64,000 nt of DNA, from positions 1 through 64,000 of the forward strand of contig JAEWBO010000024.1 of NCBI GenBank assembly GCA_023391105.1. Reading direction: 5' to 3'. The DNA comes from Bacillota bacterium. Lineage in GTDB: Bacteria; Bacillota; Clostridia; Christensenellales; SZUA-584. Made by a program: the position numbers and the translations under genes. The stretch's first letter is position 1; every line of letters starts with the position of its first letter. The notes under the pieces are model-generated. The model did not search any database and was not told the origin of the DNA. It worked only from the letters and a program-made list of their open reading frames with translations. Positions 58,183 to 64,000 of this stretch are shown here, one piece after another.

Positions 58183-59688
58183 ATGAAAGAAGAATTTTTG
58201 GAGAAGCTGAATGCTTTTAAAGAGTATATGAAGGATATCGAGTATCTGAACAGCGCCCTTAGCGCGTTGTACTGGGACGCTAGGGTCAGTATTCCCAAGA
58301 AAGGGATGGCATACCGTGGGGAAGTGCTGGGCTATTTGTCGTCGGAAATGTATAAGCGGCAGACGTCTCAAACAATCAAAGGCTTTATCGACTATTTTCA
58401 AAGCTGTGAAGGCGGAGATGACGTGACAAGAGCGATGGCAGACCGGGCAAAAAGAGAATATGACCGATCGATGAAGATACCCGAGGATCGATTTCGTGCT
58501 TATGTGATAGCGGTCTCGGATTCGGAAGCAGCCTGGGAACATGCCAAGGAAAAGTCCGATTTTTCTATATTTAAGCCACATCTTGAGAAGCTGATCGCTG
58601 TTAACCGCGAATTCATTGGGTACTGGGGTTATGAAGACAGCAAATATGATAGACTGCTGGATTATTATGAACCGGGCATCACGGTTAAGGTTCTCGATTC
58701 TATTTTTGCCGAGCTAAAAGAAGCGATTATTACGTTGCTCGACAGAATTAAAACAAGCTCAAATAAGCCCAATATTGCATTCTTGCGAAGCGATTATCCG
58801 GTTGATGCCCAGAAAAAGCTTTGCTATTCCGTTCTAAAAAGTATGGGCTATGATCTTGATGCAGGACGAGTGGACGTTAGCGCTCATCCGTTTACGGCGA
58901 CACTTGGCAATAACGATGTGCGTATCACCACTCATTATTATATAAAGGAATTTCAAAGCGCATTGTTCAGCAGCATTCATGAGGGCGGTCATGCGATCTA
59001 TGAGCAGAACATATCAGATAAATTGACCGGTACGATGCTCAAAACAGGCGCTTCAATGGGCATACATGAATCGCAGTCGCGGCTGTATGAAAACATCATA
59101 GGCCGAAGCCGCGCATTTTGGACGTACCTTTATCCTGAGGTACAGGAGTTGTTTCCGCAGTTAAGACCGATATCACTGGATGCGTTTTATAAGGGCATTA
59201 ATGCGGTGCAGCCATCACTGATACGGATCGAGGCTGATGAGCTCACATACAGCCTGCACATCATCATCCGCTACGAGCTGGAGAAGGCGGTTTTTAACGG
59301 CGATGTGAGCGCCGAGGAGCTGCCTGCGATGTGGAACAGAAAATACAAGGAGTGTCTGGGGATCGAGCCGCAAAACGACGCAGAGGGGATTCTGCAGGAT
59401 ATGCACTGGTCAAGCGGCAACTTCGGCTATTTCCCAAGCTACGCGCTCGGGAACTTGTACGGCGCGCAATTTATCCACGCGTTTAAAATGAATATGCCGG
59501 ATTTCGCGCAGCGCATCGTGAGGGGAGATCTTATGTCCTTAAACGACTGGCTCAAGCAAAACATCCATCAGCATGGGGCCGTTTATCTGCCGGAAGAACT
59601 GATTAAGAAAGTGACGGGGGAGGAGCTGACTGCGAAATATTATATCGATTATTTGAATAATAAGTACAGCAATATATACGGGCTGTGA
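58183..59688 (+). CDS. Carboxypeptidase Taq (peptidase family M32)
   Basis: A 501-residue cytosolic metallo-carboxypeptidase. The zinc motif HExxH is in FSSIHEGGHAIYEQN (near residue 267) and the third ligand in GIHESQSRLYENIIGRSRAFW. N-terminal LNSALSALYWDARVSIPKKGMAYRGEVLGYLS and C-terminal DMHWSSGNFGYFPSYALGNLYGAQF are typical of M32. It removes C-terminal residues from peptides with broad specificity. ATG follows AGAGGAAGGGA. It is a single gene. Confidence 0.94.
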   Translation: MKEEFLEKLNAFKEYMKDIEYLNSALSALYWDARVSIPKKGMAYRGEVLGYLSSEMYKRQTSQTIKGFIDYFQSCEGGDDVTRAMADRAKREYDRSMKIPEDRFRAYVIAVSDSEAAWEHAKEKSDFSIFKPHLEKLIAVNREFIGYWGYEDSKYDRLLDYYEPGITVKVLDSIFAELKEAIITLLDRIKTSSNKPNIAFLRSDYPVDAQKKLCYSVLKSMGYDLDAGRVDVSAHPFTATLGNNDVRITTHYYIKEFQSALFSSIHEGGHAIYEQNISDKLTGTMLKTGASMGIHESQSRLYENIIGRSRAFWTYLYPEVQELFPQLRPISLDAFYKGINAVQPSLIRIEADELTYSLHIIIRYELEKAVFNGDVSAEELPAMWNRKYKECLGIEPQNDAEGILQDMHWSSGNFGYFPSYALGNLYGAQFIHAFKMNMPDFAQRIVRGDLMSLNDWLKQNIHQHGAVYLPEELIKKVTGEELTAKYYIDYLNNKYSNIYGL

Positions 59689-59729
59689 TATAATTAATAA
59701 AACTATTGATTTGACAAAAGGGTGAGGAC

Positions 59730-60551
59730 ATGATTCATAATATTCAGCCAAATGTATTTGACAATTCTTTTCGACAAGAGGCACCGGATGAGCAAAGTGT
59801 CATCCTGTTCATAAAAGACAATGCTGTGTTGGTGAAAGAAACAGAGGATGGTATCAGCTTTCCAAGGTTTAACGAGCTTGAAACGCAAGATTCTTCGTAT
59901 ATATATTTGTTTTCCATTGACAGTACAAAGTTCTTTCTCGCCGGGGCGACGCAGCCTCAAGGGGACTATGATTACCAAAATGTGATGGAATTTCGCTATA
60001 AGAAACCCAAAGGTCTGTCTTTCGGGGCGGCCACAGCATGCCACCTTTACAATTGGTATTCGAAAAACCGTTATTGCGGCCGATGCGGAACTCAGTTGGT
60101 TCATGATGAAAAAGAACGTATGATGCGCTGTGATAACTGCGGCAATATGATCTATCCGAAAATATCACCTGCCGTCATTGTGGGGGTGACAGATGGTGAC
60201 AGATTATTGATGACAAGATATGCGGGCAGAATATCCAAAAAATACGCTTTGGTTGCAGGTTTTACTGAAATCGGGGAAACGATTGAGGACACCGTTAAGA
60301 GAGAAGTTTTGGAGGAAGTCGGAGTCAGGGTGAAAAATATCAGGTATTACAAAAGCCAGCCCTGGCCGTTTTCAGACTCGCTGCTGATGGGCTTTTTTTG
60401 CGATCTTGACGGCTGCGATCACATTGTATTGGACGAAAACGAACTGGAGGATGCCGAATGGATTCACAGAAAAGATATAAGCGTTGAGGCAGACGGGATA
60501 AGCCTGACCAATGAAATGATCGTCCGTTTTAAAGAAAACAAGATATGTTGA
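59730..60551 (+). CDS. nudC: NADH pyrophosphatase / RNA decapping NudC-like hydrolase
   Basis: A 273-residue Nudix hydrolase. An N-terminal domain (1-105), a four-cysteine zinc ribbon (CGRCGTQ...CDNCGN, about 113-136), the Nudix box GFTEIGETIEDTVKREVLEEVG (about 177-198) and, after it, SQPWPF, the mark of NADH pyrophosphatases. It cleaves NAD(H) to NMN(H) and AMP, and in other bacteria removes NAD caps from RNA. ATG follows GGGTGAGG. It is a single gene. Confidence 0.94.
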   Translation: MIHNIQPNVFDNSFRQEAPDEQSVILFIKDNAVLVKETEDGISFPRFNELETQDSSYIYLFSIDSTKFFLAGATQPQGDYDYQNVMEFRYKKPKGLSFGAATACHLYNWYSKNRYCGRCGTQLVHDEKERMMRCDNCGNMIYPKISPAVIVGVTDGDRLLMTRYAGRISKKYALVAGFTEIGETIEDTVKREVLEEVGVRVKNIRYYKSQPWPFSDSLLMGFFCDLDGCDHIVLDENELEDAEWIHRKDISVEADGISLTNEMIVRFKENKIC

Positions 60552-60686
60552 GCTTCGAAATCTGGCTATGACATGTTTTGAAGACAAGCAGGGAGATAAT
60601 TCCGAAACATATCCAAAAGGCCCATAATCCCAATGTTTTTATAACACTATGGTATAATAATTTCAAGAATCTTTAGGAGGCTCATC

Positions 60687-61439
60687 ATGAGTGATAATCT
60701 AAATGATCACTTGAATTTATATGACTTCTTTGGATTTCCAGATCGTACTCAGAGGGATGGAATCAGACAAACTGTTGATCTAAGCAATATCCGATTAATT
60801 CCAATAGATGACCCAAATCTTCGTTTTTTTAATAGTTTTTTGGAGCAGTATAGTTCTTGGAGTTATCATATTAATAATTTCAGCAGCGGTTTGGGGTTAC
60901 ATTTCTTTTTGTTATACTTTCATTATTCGCAAGGGGCAATCGATACAATTAAAGTGGAAGACTTTCAACCGCCGAGAGGTATACATAAGGTGTATTTTGA
61001 TACTTTTGCGGAAGACACAGCGCTTTACTTGATTTCGTATTTTGATAAGCACCTTGAAATGTTTAATGATTTATACAATTTGCAAAGGCAGTCGGGAAAG
61101 TCCCGCAATCTTTCTCGAAAACAGATAATAACAGAGATGAAGAAAGTACAATCACTTGAATTGATTGCAGAAGAATATCAAAAAGTGGTGGAGCTGATAG
61201 AATTTGTTAAAATAAAAGCAATTCGTGATAATTTCGTCCATAACAAATCATCTTCTTACTATGGGATGAATGTTGACAAAAAGGAAACAGCTTTTGGAAT
61301 GGAATATAGGAGCTTTAATAGCAAGGGAGTATCAACTGAGGAGATATACAATGCAATTTGCATCTTGATAAATAGCTATGGACAGATGTGCATAAAAGTG
61401 AATAGCTTTATTAAAAACATCGTTAAGAAGGAAAACTAA
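60687..61439 (+). CDS. HEPN-domain protein (Cthe_2314-like)
   Basis: A 250-residue, mostly helical protein, visibly more AT-rich than its neighbours. I recognise it as resembling the clostridial Cthe_2314-type HEPN family. The key HEPN motif R-x4-H is present as RDNFVH (Arg180-His185), preceded by a long helix (about 155-178), matching the RNase active site of many HEPN toxins and defence proteins. No nucleotidyltransferase antitoxin is beside it. It lies just before eight tRNA genes on the opposite strand, a usual site for acquired genes. ATG follows AGGAGG. A TATAAT is at 60653. Confidence 0.7.
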   Translation: MSDNLNDHLNLYDFFGFPDRTQRDGIRQTVDLSNIRLIPIDDPNLRFFNSFLEQYSSWSYHINNFSSGLGLHFFLLYFHYSQGAIDTIKVEDFQPPRGIHKVYFDTFAEDTALYLISYFDKHLEMFNDLYNLQRQSGKSRNLSRKQIITEMKKVQSLELIAEEYQKVVELIEFVKIKAIRDNFVHNKSSSYYGMNVDKKETAFGMEYRSFNSKGVSTEEIYNAICILINSYGQMCIKVNSFIKNIVKKEN

Positions 61440-61494
61440 TCTAGAAGATTTTAATTCGTTCTACGCACATGTCGCCTAGAACAATACGAGTGTA

Positions 61495-61523
61495 TCAAAA
61501 AAGCCCGTTTTCACGGGCTTTTC
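61495..61523. terminator. Bidirectional terminator between the HEPN gene and the tRNA cluster
   Basis: AAAAGCCCG and CGGGCTTTT (61499-61507 and 61514-61522) around TTTTCA form a 9-bp perfect stem. The minus-strand side continues in T and ends the tRNA transcript; the plus side can end the HEPN gene. Confidence 0.85.
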
Positions 61524-61526
61524 ATC

Positions 61527-61613
61527 TGGTGCGAGAAACAGGACTTGAACCTGCACGGGTGTGACCCCACTAGAACCTGAATCTAGCGCGTCTGCCAGTT
61601 CCGCCATTCTCGC
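61527..61613 (-). tRNA. tRNA-Leu (CAG)
   Basis: An 87-nt class II tRNA with a long variable arm (GGGGTCACACCC). Acceptor GCGAGAA/TTCTCGC, anticodon loop TTCAGGT with CAG, T-loop GTTCAAG, CCA encoded. It is the last of eight genes in the minus-strand cluster. Confidence 0.95.
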
Positions 61614-61624
61614 AAACTGGCTAA

Positions 61625-61709
61625 TGGTGGAGGGAGGTGGATTCGAACCACCGAAGTCGTTGACGGCAGATTTACAGTCTGCTCCCTTTAGCCACTCGGG
61701 AATCCCTCC
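61625..61709 (-). tRNA. tRNA-Tyr (GTA)
   Basis: An 85-nt class II tRNA with a long variable arm. Acceptor GGAGGGA/TCCCTCC, anticodon loop CTGTAAA with GTA, T-arm GGTGGTTCGAATCCACC, CCA encoded. Confidence 0.95.
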
Positions 61710-61712
61710 ATG

Positions 61713-61788
61713 TGGAGCTGATGATGGGACTCGAACCCGCAACCTGCTGATTACAAATCAGCTGCTCTACCGATTGAGCTACATCAGC
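61713..61788 (-). tRNA. tRNA-Thr (TGT)
   Basis: A 76-nt tRNA. Acceptor GCTGATG/CATCAGC, anticodon loop TTTGTAA with TGT, T-loop GTTCGAG, discriminator T, CCA encoded. Confidence 0.95.
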
Positions 61789-61793
61789 GAAAG

Positions 61794-61869
61794 TGGTGCC
61801 TCAGGACAGAATCGAACTGTCGACACAGGGATTTTCAGTCCCTTGCTCTACCGACTGAGCTACCGAGGC
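61794..61869 (-). tRNA. tRNA-Phe (GAA)
   Basis: A 76-nt tRNA. Acceptor GCCTCGG paired with CTGAGGC, anticodon loop CTGAAAA with GAA, T-loop GTTCGAT, CCA encoded. Its uncharged form is the expected ligand of the pheST T-box. Confidence 0.95.
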
Positions 61870-61883
61870 AAGTATTGTATTGA

Positions 61884-61960
61884 TGGCGACCCGGAAGGGA
61901 CTCGAACCCTCGACCTCTAGCGTGACAGGCTAGCGTTCTAACCATCTGAACTACCGGGCC
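61884..61960 (-). tRNA. tRNA-Asp (GTC)
   Basis: A 77-nt tRNA. Acceptor GGCCCGG/CCGGGTC with one G-U pair, anticodon stem CTAGC/GCTAG around CTGTCAC with GTC, discriminator G as usual for Asp, CCA encoded. Confidence 0.95.
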
Positions 61961-61965
61961 ATAAA

Positions 61966-62042
61966 TGGTGGGGCCTCAGGGACTCGAACCCCGGACCGAT
62001 CGGTTATGAGCCGACTGCTCTAACCAACTGAGCTAAGGCCCC
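61966..62042 (-). tRNA. tRNA-Met (CAT), elongator type
   Basis: A 77-nt tRNA. Acceptor GGGGCCT/AGGCCCC fully paired, which argues against the initiator (whose first pair is open). Anticodon loop CTCATAA with CAT. An isoleucine tRNA with a lysidine-modified CAT anticodon is the alternative and cannot be excluded by eye. CCA encoded. Confidence 0.88.
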
Positions 62043-62064
62043 AAAACCTTAAAGCTTAAGTAAA

Positions 62065-62139
62065 TGGTGACCCCTAGGAGACTCGAACTCCTGTTACCGC
62101 CGTGAAAGGGCGGTGTCTTAACCGCTTGACCAAGGGGCC
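62065..62139 (-). tRNA. tRNA-Glu (TTC)
   Basis: A 75-nt tRNA. Acceptor GGCCCCT/AGGGGTC with one G-U pair, anticodon stem CCGCC/GGCGG around CTTTCAC with TTC, CCA encoded. Confidence 0.95.
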
Positions 62140-62169
62140 ATTGTTTTGTCAAAGATCACGAGAGATACT

Positions 62170-62246
62170 TGGTCGGGGTGACTGGACTCGAACCAGCGGC
62201 CCCATGCTCCCAAAGCACGTGCGCTACCAAACTGCGCTACACCCCG
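62170..62246 (-). tRNA. tRNA-Pro (TGG)
   Basis: A 77-nt tRNA. Acceptor CGGGGTG/CACCCCG, anticodon loop TTTGGGA with TGG, T-loop GTTCGAG, CCA encoded. It is the first gene of the cluster transcript. Confidence 0.95.
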
Positions 62247-62269
62247 TGTGATTTTTAGCGACGAAGTAT

Positions 62270-62298
62270 AATATACAGTATTCTCAATCTAATGTCAA
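62270..62298 (-). promoter_or_regulatory. Promoter of the eight-tRNA cluster
   Basis: On the minus strand TTGACA (62293-62298), 17 nt, TATATT (62270-62275), 23 nt before tRNA-Pro. It faces away from miaB. A TATAAT on the plus strand overlaps it at 62267-62272. Confidence 0.8.
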
Positions 62299-62363
62299 CT
62301 GCTTTCCATCATTATTTTCGCTTTATCTCAATAGTGGGATAAACACCGATAAACAAGGCAAAT

Positions 62364-63821
62364 GTGGTTGTGCAGAGAGATGATCCGAGCAATAAGTTGA
62401 TAAATCTTTATGTAATGATTATAATGATCTTACTCGCTGAATACAACACAATTGAAAGGTTACACGAATTCGTGATAGAGAGACTAAAAGCGCATATAGC
62501 AGAAAATGAACTCACATATTTTATAGAAACTTACGGCTGTCAAATGAACACCCATGAGAGTGAAAAGATTGCGGGTGTTCTTGATACCTTGGGATACTGT
62601 GCGGTAGCTGAAAAAGCAGAAGCTGATCTTATCATATTCAACACCTGTTGCGTGCGCCAGCATGCAGAGGCGCGGCTTTACGGGAACGTCGGCGCGCTTA
62701 AAGACCACAAAGCAAATGTCAAGGGAGCGCTCATTGCGGTATCCGGCTGTGTGATGCAGCAGGAAGATGCCGCTAAGAAGCTGATGAAGCGGTTCCCCTT
62801 TGTTGACATTGCATTTGGTACAAACGGTATACACCGGCTGGAAAGCATGCTCTATGACGCGCTGATCGAGGGTAAACGGGCGTTATGCGTGGACACGGAT
62901 GAAGCCATCATCGAAGATGTGCCAATCAGGCGTGATAACGCGCCGGGCGCTTTTGTCAACATCATATACGGGTGCAATAATTTCTGCACATATTGTATCG
63001 TGCCGTATGTGCGAGGGCGTGAGCGCAGCCGGCAGCCGGATGATATCATCAAAGAGGTTGAGGAACTGTGCAAAAAAGGAATATCTGAAATCACGCTGCT
63101 GGGGCAGAATGTGAACTCCTACGGCAACGACCTATCGGCTGATATAACCTTTGTCAATCTCTTAAAGCGCATTGATTCAGATACGGATATAAAACGCTTG
63201 CGTTTTATGACATCTCATCCCAAAGACATGTCTGACGGGCTCATCGATTGCTACGGGAGCTTAGGTAGTCTTTGTGAGCACATTCATTTGCCCGTGCAAT
63301 CCGGAAGCAACAACGTTTTACAGCTCATGAACCGAAGATACACACGTGAGCATTATTTAAGCCAGATTAAGCGCCTGAAAGCGCGCGTGCCCGATTTGGC
63401 AGTGACCACAGATATCATTGTCGGATTTCCGGGGGAGACAGAGCAGGATTTTGAAGACACGCTCTCGCTTGTCAAGGAAGTGGGCTACGATGCAGCGTAT
63501 ACGTTCGCTTATTCCAAACGCAGCGGTACAAAAGCGGCTGATATGGAGGGGCATCTCGATAAACAGACAATGAGCGAGAGGCTGGCCAGATTGAATGCGC
63601 TGGTGAAGGATTCTATGCGCGAGCGAAACAGCGTATATCTTGGACGCACTGTTGAGGTGCTTGCGGAGAGCCCTGGTAAAAGAGGCCGAAGCGAGATCAG
63701 CGGGCGCACGCGCACCGCAAAAACCGTGAGCTTTGAAGGAAGCAGCGGAGACGTCGGTCAATACATGATGGTCAAGATAGACAAAGTGATGGCACATACG
63801 CTTCACGGTGTGAGGGTTTAA
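62364..63821 (+). CDS. miaB: tRNA-2-methylthio-N6-dimethylallyladenosine synthase
   Basis: A 485-residue (from this start) radical-SAM methylthiotransferase acting on A37 of tRNAs that read UNN codons. The N-terminal domain (FIETYGCQMNTHESEKIAGVL, FNTCCVR, VSGCVMQQ) gives three Fe-S cysteines, the radical-SAM motif is CNNFCTYCIVP (C-x3-C-x2-C), then LLGQNVNSYG and a C-terminal TRAM domain (about 420-480). The start is uncertain: GTG at 62364 has only a weak AAGG upstream, and ATGs at 62415 or 62424 are possible. It is next to genes for several of its likely substrates (Phe, Tyr, Leu tRNAs). Confidence 0.93.
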   Translation: MVVQRDDPSNKLINLYVMIIMILLAEYNTIERLHEFVIERLKAHIAENELTYFIETYGCQMNTHESEKIAGVLDTLGYCAVAEKAEADLIIFNTCCVRQHAEARLYGNVGALKDHKANVKGALIAVSGCVMQQEDAAKKLMKRFPFVDIAFGTNGIHRLESMLYDALIEGKRALCVDTDEAIIEDVPIRRDNAPGAFVNIIYGCNNFCTYCIVPYVRGRERSRQPDDIIKEVEELCKKGISEITLLGQNVNSYGNDLSADITFVNLLKRIDSDTDIKRLRFMTSHPKDMSDGLIDCYGSLGSLCEHIHLPVQSGSNNVLQLMNRRYTREHYLSQIKRLKARVPDLAVTTDIIVGFPGETEQDFEDTLSLVKEVGYDAAYTFAYSKRSGTKAADMEGHLDKQTMSERLARLNALVKDSMRERNSVYLGRTVEVLAESPGKRGRSEISGRTRTAKTVSFEGSSGDVGQYMMVKIDKVMAHTLHGVRV

Positions 63822-63832
63822 AGGAGCAAATA

Positions 63833-64000
63833 GTGAACCGAGTCGCTTTCGAACAAAAGAAAAACCGTGTTGCGGTATTTTTCCTCATCTTCTTAATGCT
63901 TGTTCTGGCTGCCGGTATTTACTTGTATTTAACCACAACGTGGGCCAGATCCGAAATGGAAGCGCTCAAAAACGCTGACTTCTGGGCAACACAAGCCGTT
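63833..64000 (+). CDS. Start of a membrane protein, cut by the window end
   Basis: A GTG at 63833 behind AAAGGAG opens a frame that runs off the window after 56 codons. The visible part begins NRVAFEQKKNRV, has one membrane helix (about 14-34, VAVFFLIFLMLVLAAGIYLYL) and continues as an outside segment WARSEMEALKNADFW. It starts 11 nt after miaB and is probably in its operon. Too little is visible to name it. Confidence 0.6.
   Translation, partial: MNRVAFEQKKNRVAVFFLIFLMLVLAAGIYLYLTTTWARSEMEALKNADFWATQAV

Noticed and set aside
61476..61920. Open frames of 88 and 119 codons across the tRNA genes
   Set aside because: They read through tRNA-Leu, Tyr, Thr, Phe and Asp (residues such as RVRVPSSAP and NPPPST are translated T-arms) and have no ribosome sites. 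They are a well-known false hypothetical-protein artefact.

Overview
The window looks like a chromosomal segment of a moderate-GC member of the Clostridia (Bacillota), probably a spore former or a close relative. The sequence reasons are: an IspH-ribosomal protein S1 fusion, a LonB-type protease, a GerW/YtfJ sporulation protein next to a DacF-type carboxypeptidase, a HutP-family protein in front of cmk, T-box leaders upstream of leuA and pheS, tRNA genes with encoded CCA ends, frequent GTG and TTG starts, and strong GGAGG ribosome binding sites. No plasmid, phage or CRISPR array is seen. The only mobile DNA is a decayed IS3-type transposase tail after leuD.

Layout. 1-1.5 kb: end of a tRNA cluster (Gly, Lys), a ComFB-family gene and a DUF3793 gene. 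1.6-7.4 kb: a K+-dependent membrane pyrophosphatase, then a T-box-controlled leuACD operon without leuB. 7.7-9.1 kb: an iron-sulfur flavoprotein-like gene and a HAD phosphatase on the minus strand. 9.4-13.7 kb: two tandem patatin genes, the second lacking the catalytic serine, then lgt with a long coiled-coil tail and pncB. 13.7-22.0 kb is the cell-surface part: a DivIVA-like protein, an ECF sigma factor with an RsgI-like anti-sigma protein carrying repeated extracellular domains, a seven-helix membrane LuxR regulator, an RND/MMPL exporter and a secreted heptad-repeat protein. 22.1-27.4 kb: lonB converging on lonA-engB-phosphoesterase. 27.5-30.2 kb: degV, a GIY-YIG/DUF1801 fusion and a membrane zinc-ribbon protein. 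30.5-34.4 kb: hutP-cmk-plsC-ispH/rpsA. 34.5-40.6 kb: polA-coaE-lytic transglycosylase-solute-binding lipoprotein-trmH. 40.6-49.9 kb: T-box-pheST, zapA, a site-2 protease, scpAB, a DUF2953 gene that seems to start at ATT, gerW, dacF and rluB. 50.1-56.3 kb: a biotin-dependent, Na+-coupled decarboxylase cluster, then gap. 56.7-64 kb: guanine deaminase, M32 carboxypeptidase, NudC, a HEPN-domain protein, eight tRNAs on the minus strand, miaB and the start of a membrane protein.

How it fits together. Two Na+/H+-coupling machines (the pyrophosphatase and the decarboxylase) point to an anaerobic, energy-limited life using a sodium or proton gradient. leuACD and pheST are each read out through uncharged tRNA by T-box leaders. 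The 13.7-22 kb region has the make-up of an envelope sensing and export module and is the least understood part of the window. Other points deserving attention are the catalytically dead patatin paralogue, the ATT start, the lonB ribosome binding site buried in a terminator hairpin, and a HutP homologue with no histidine-utilisation genes in sight.
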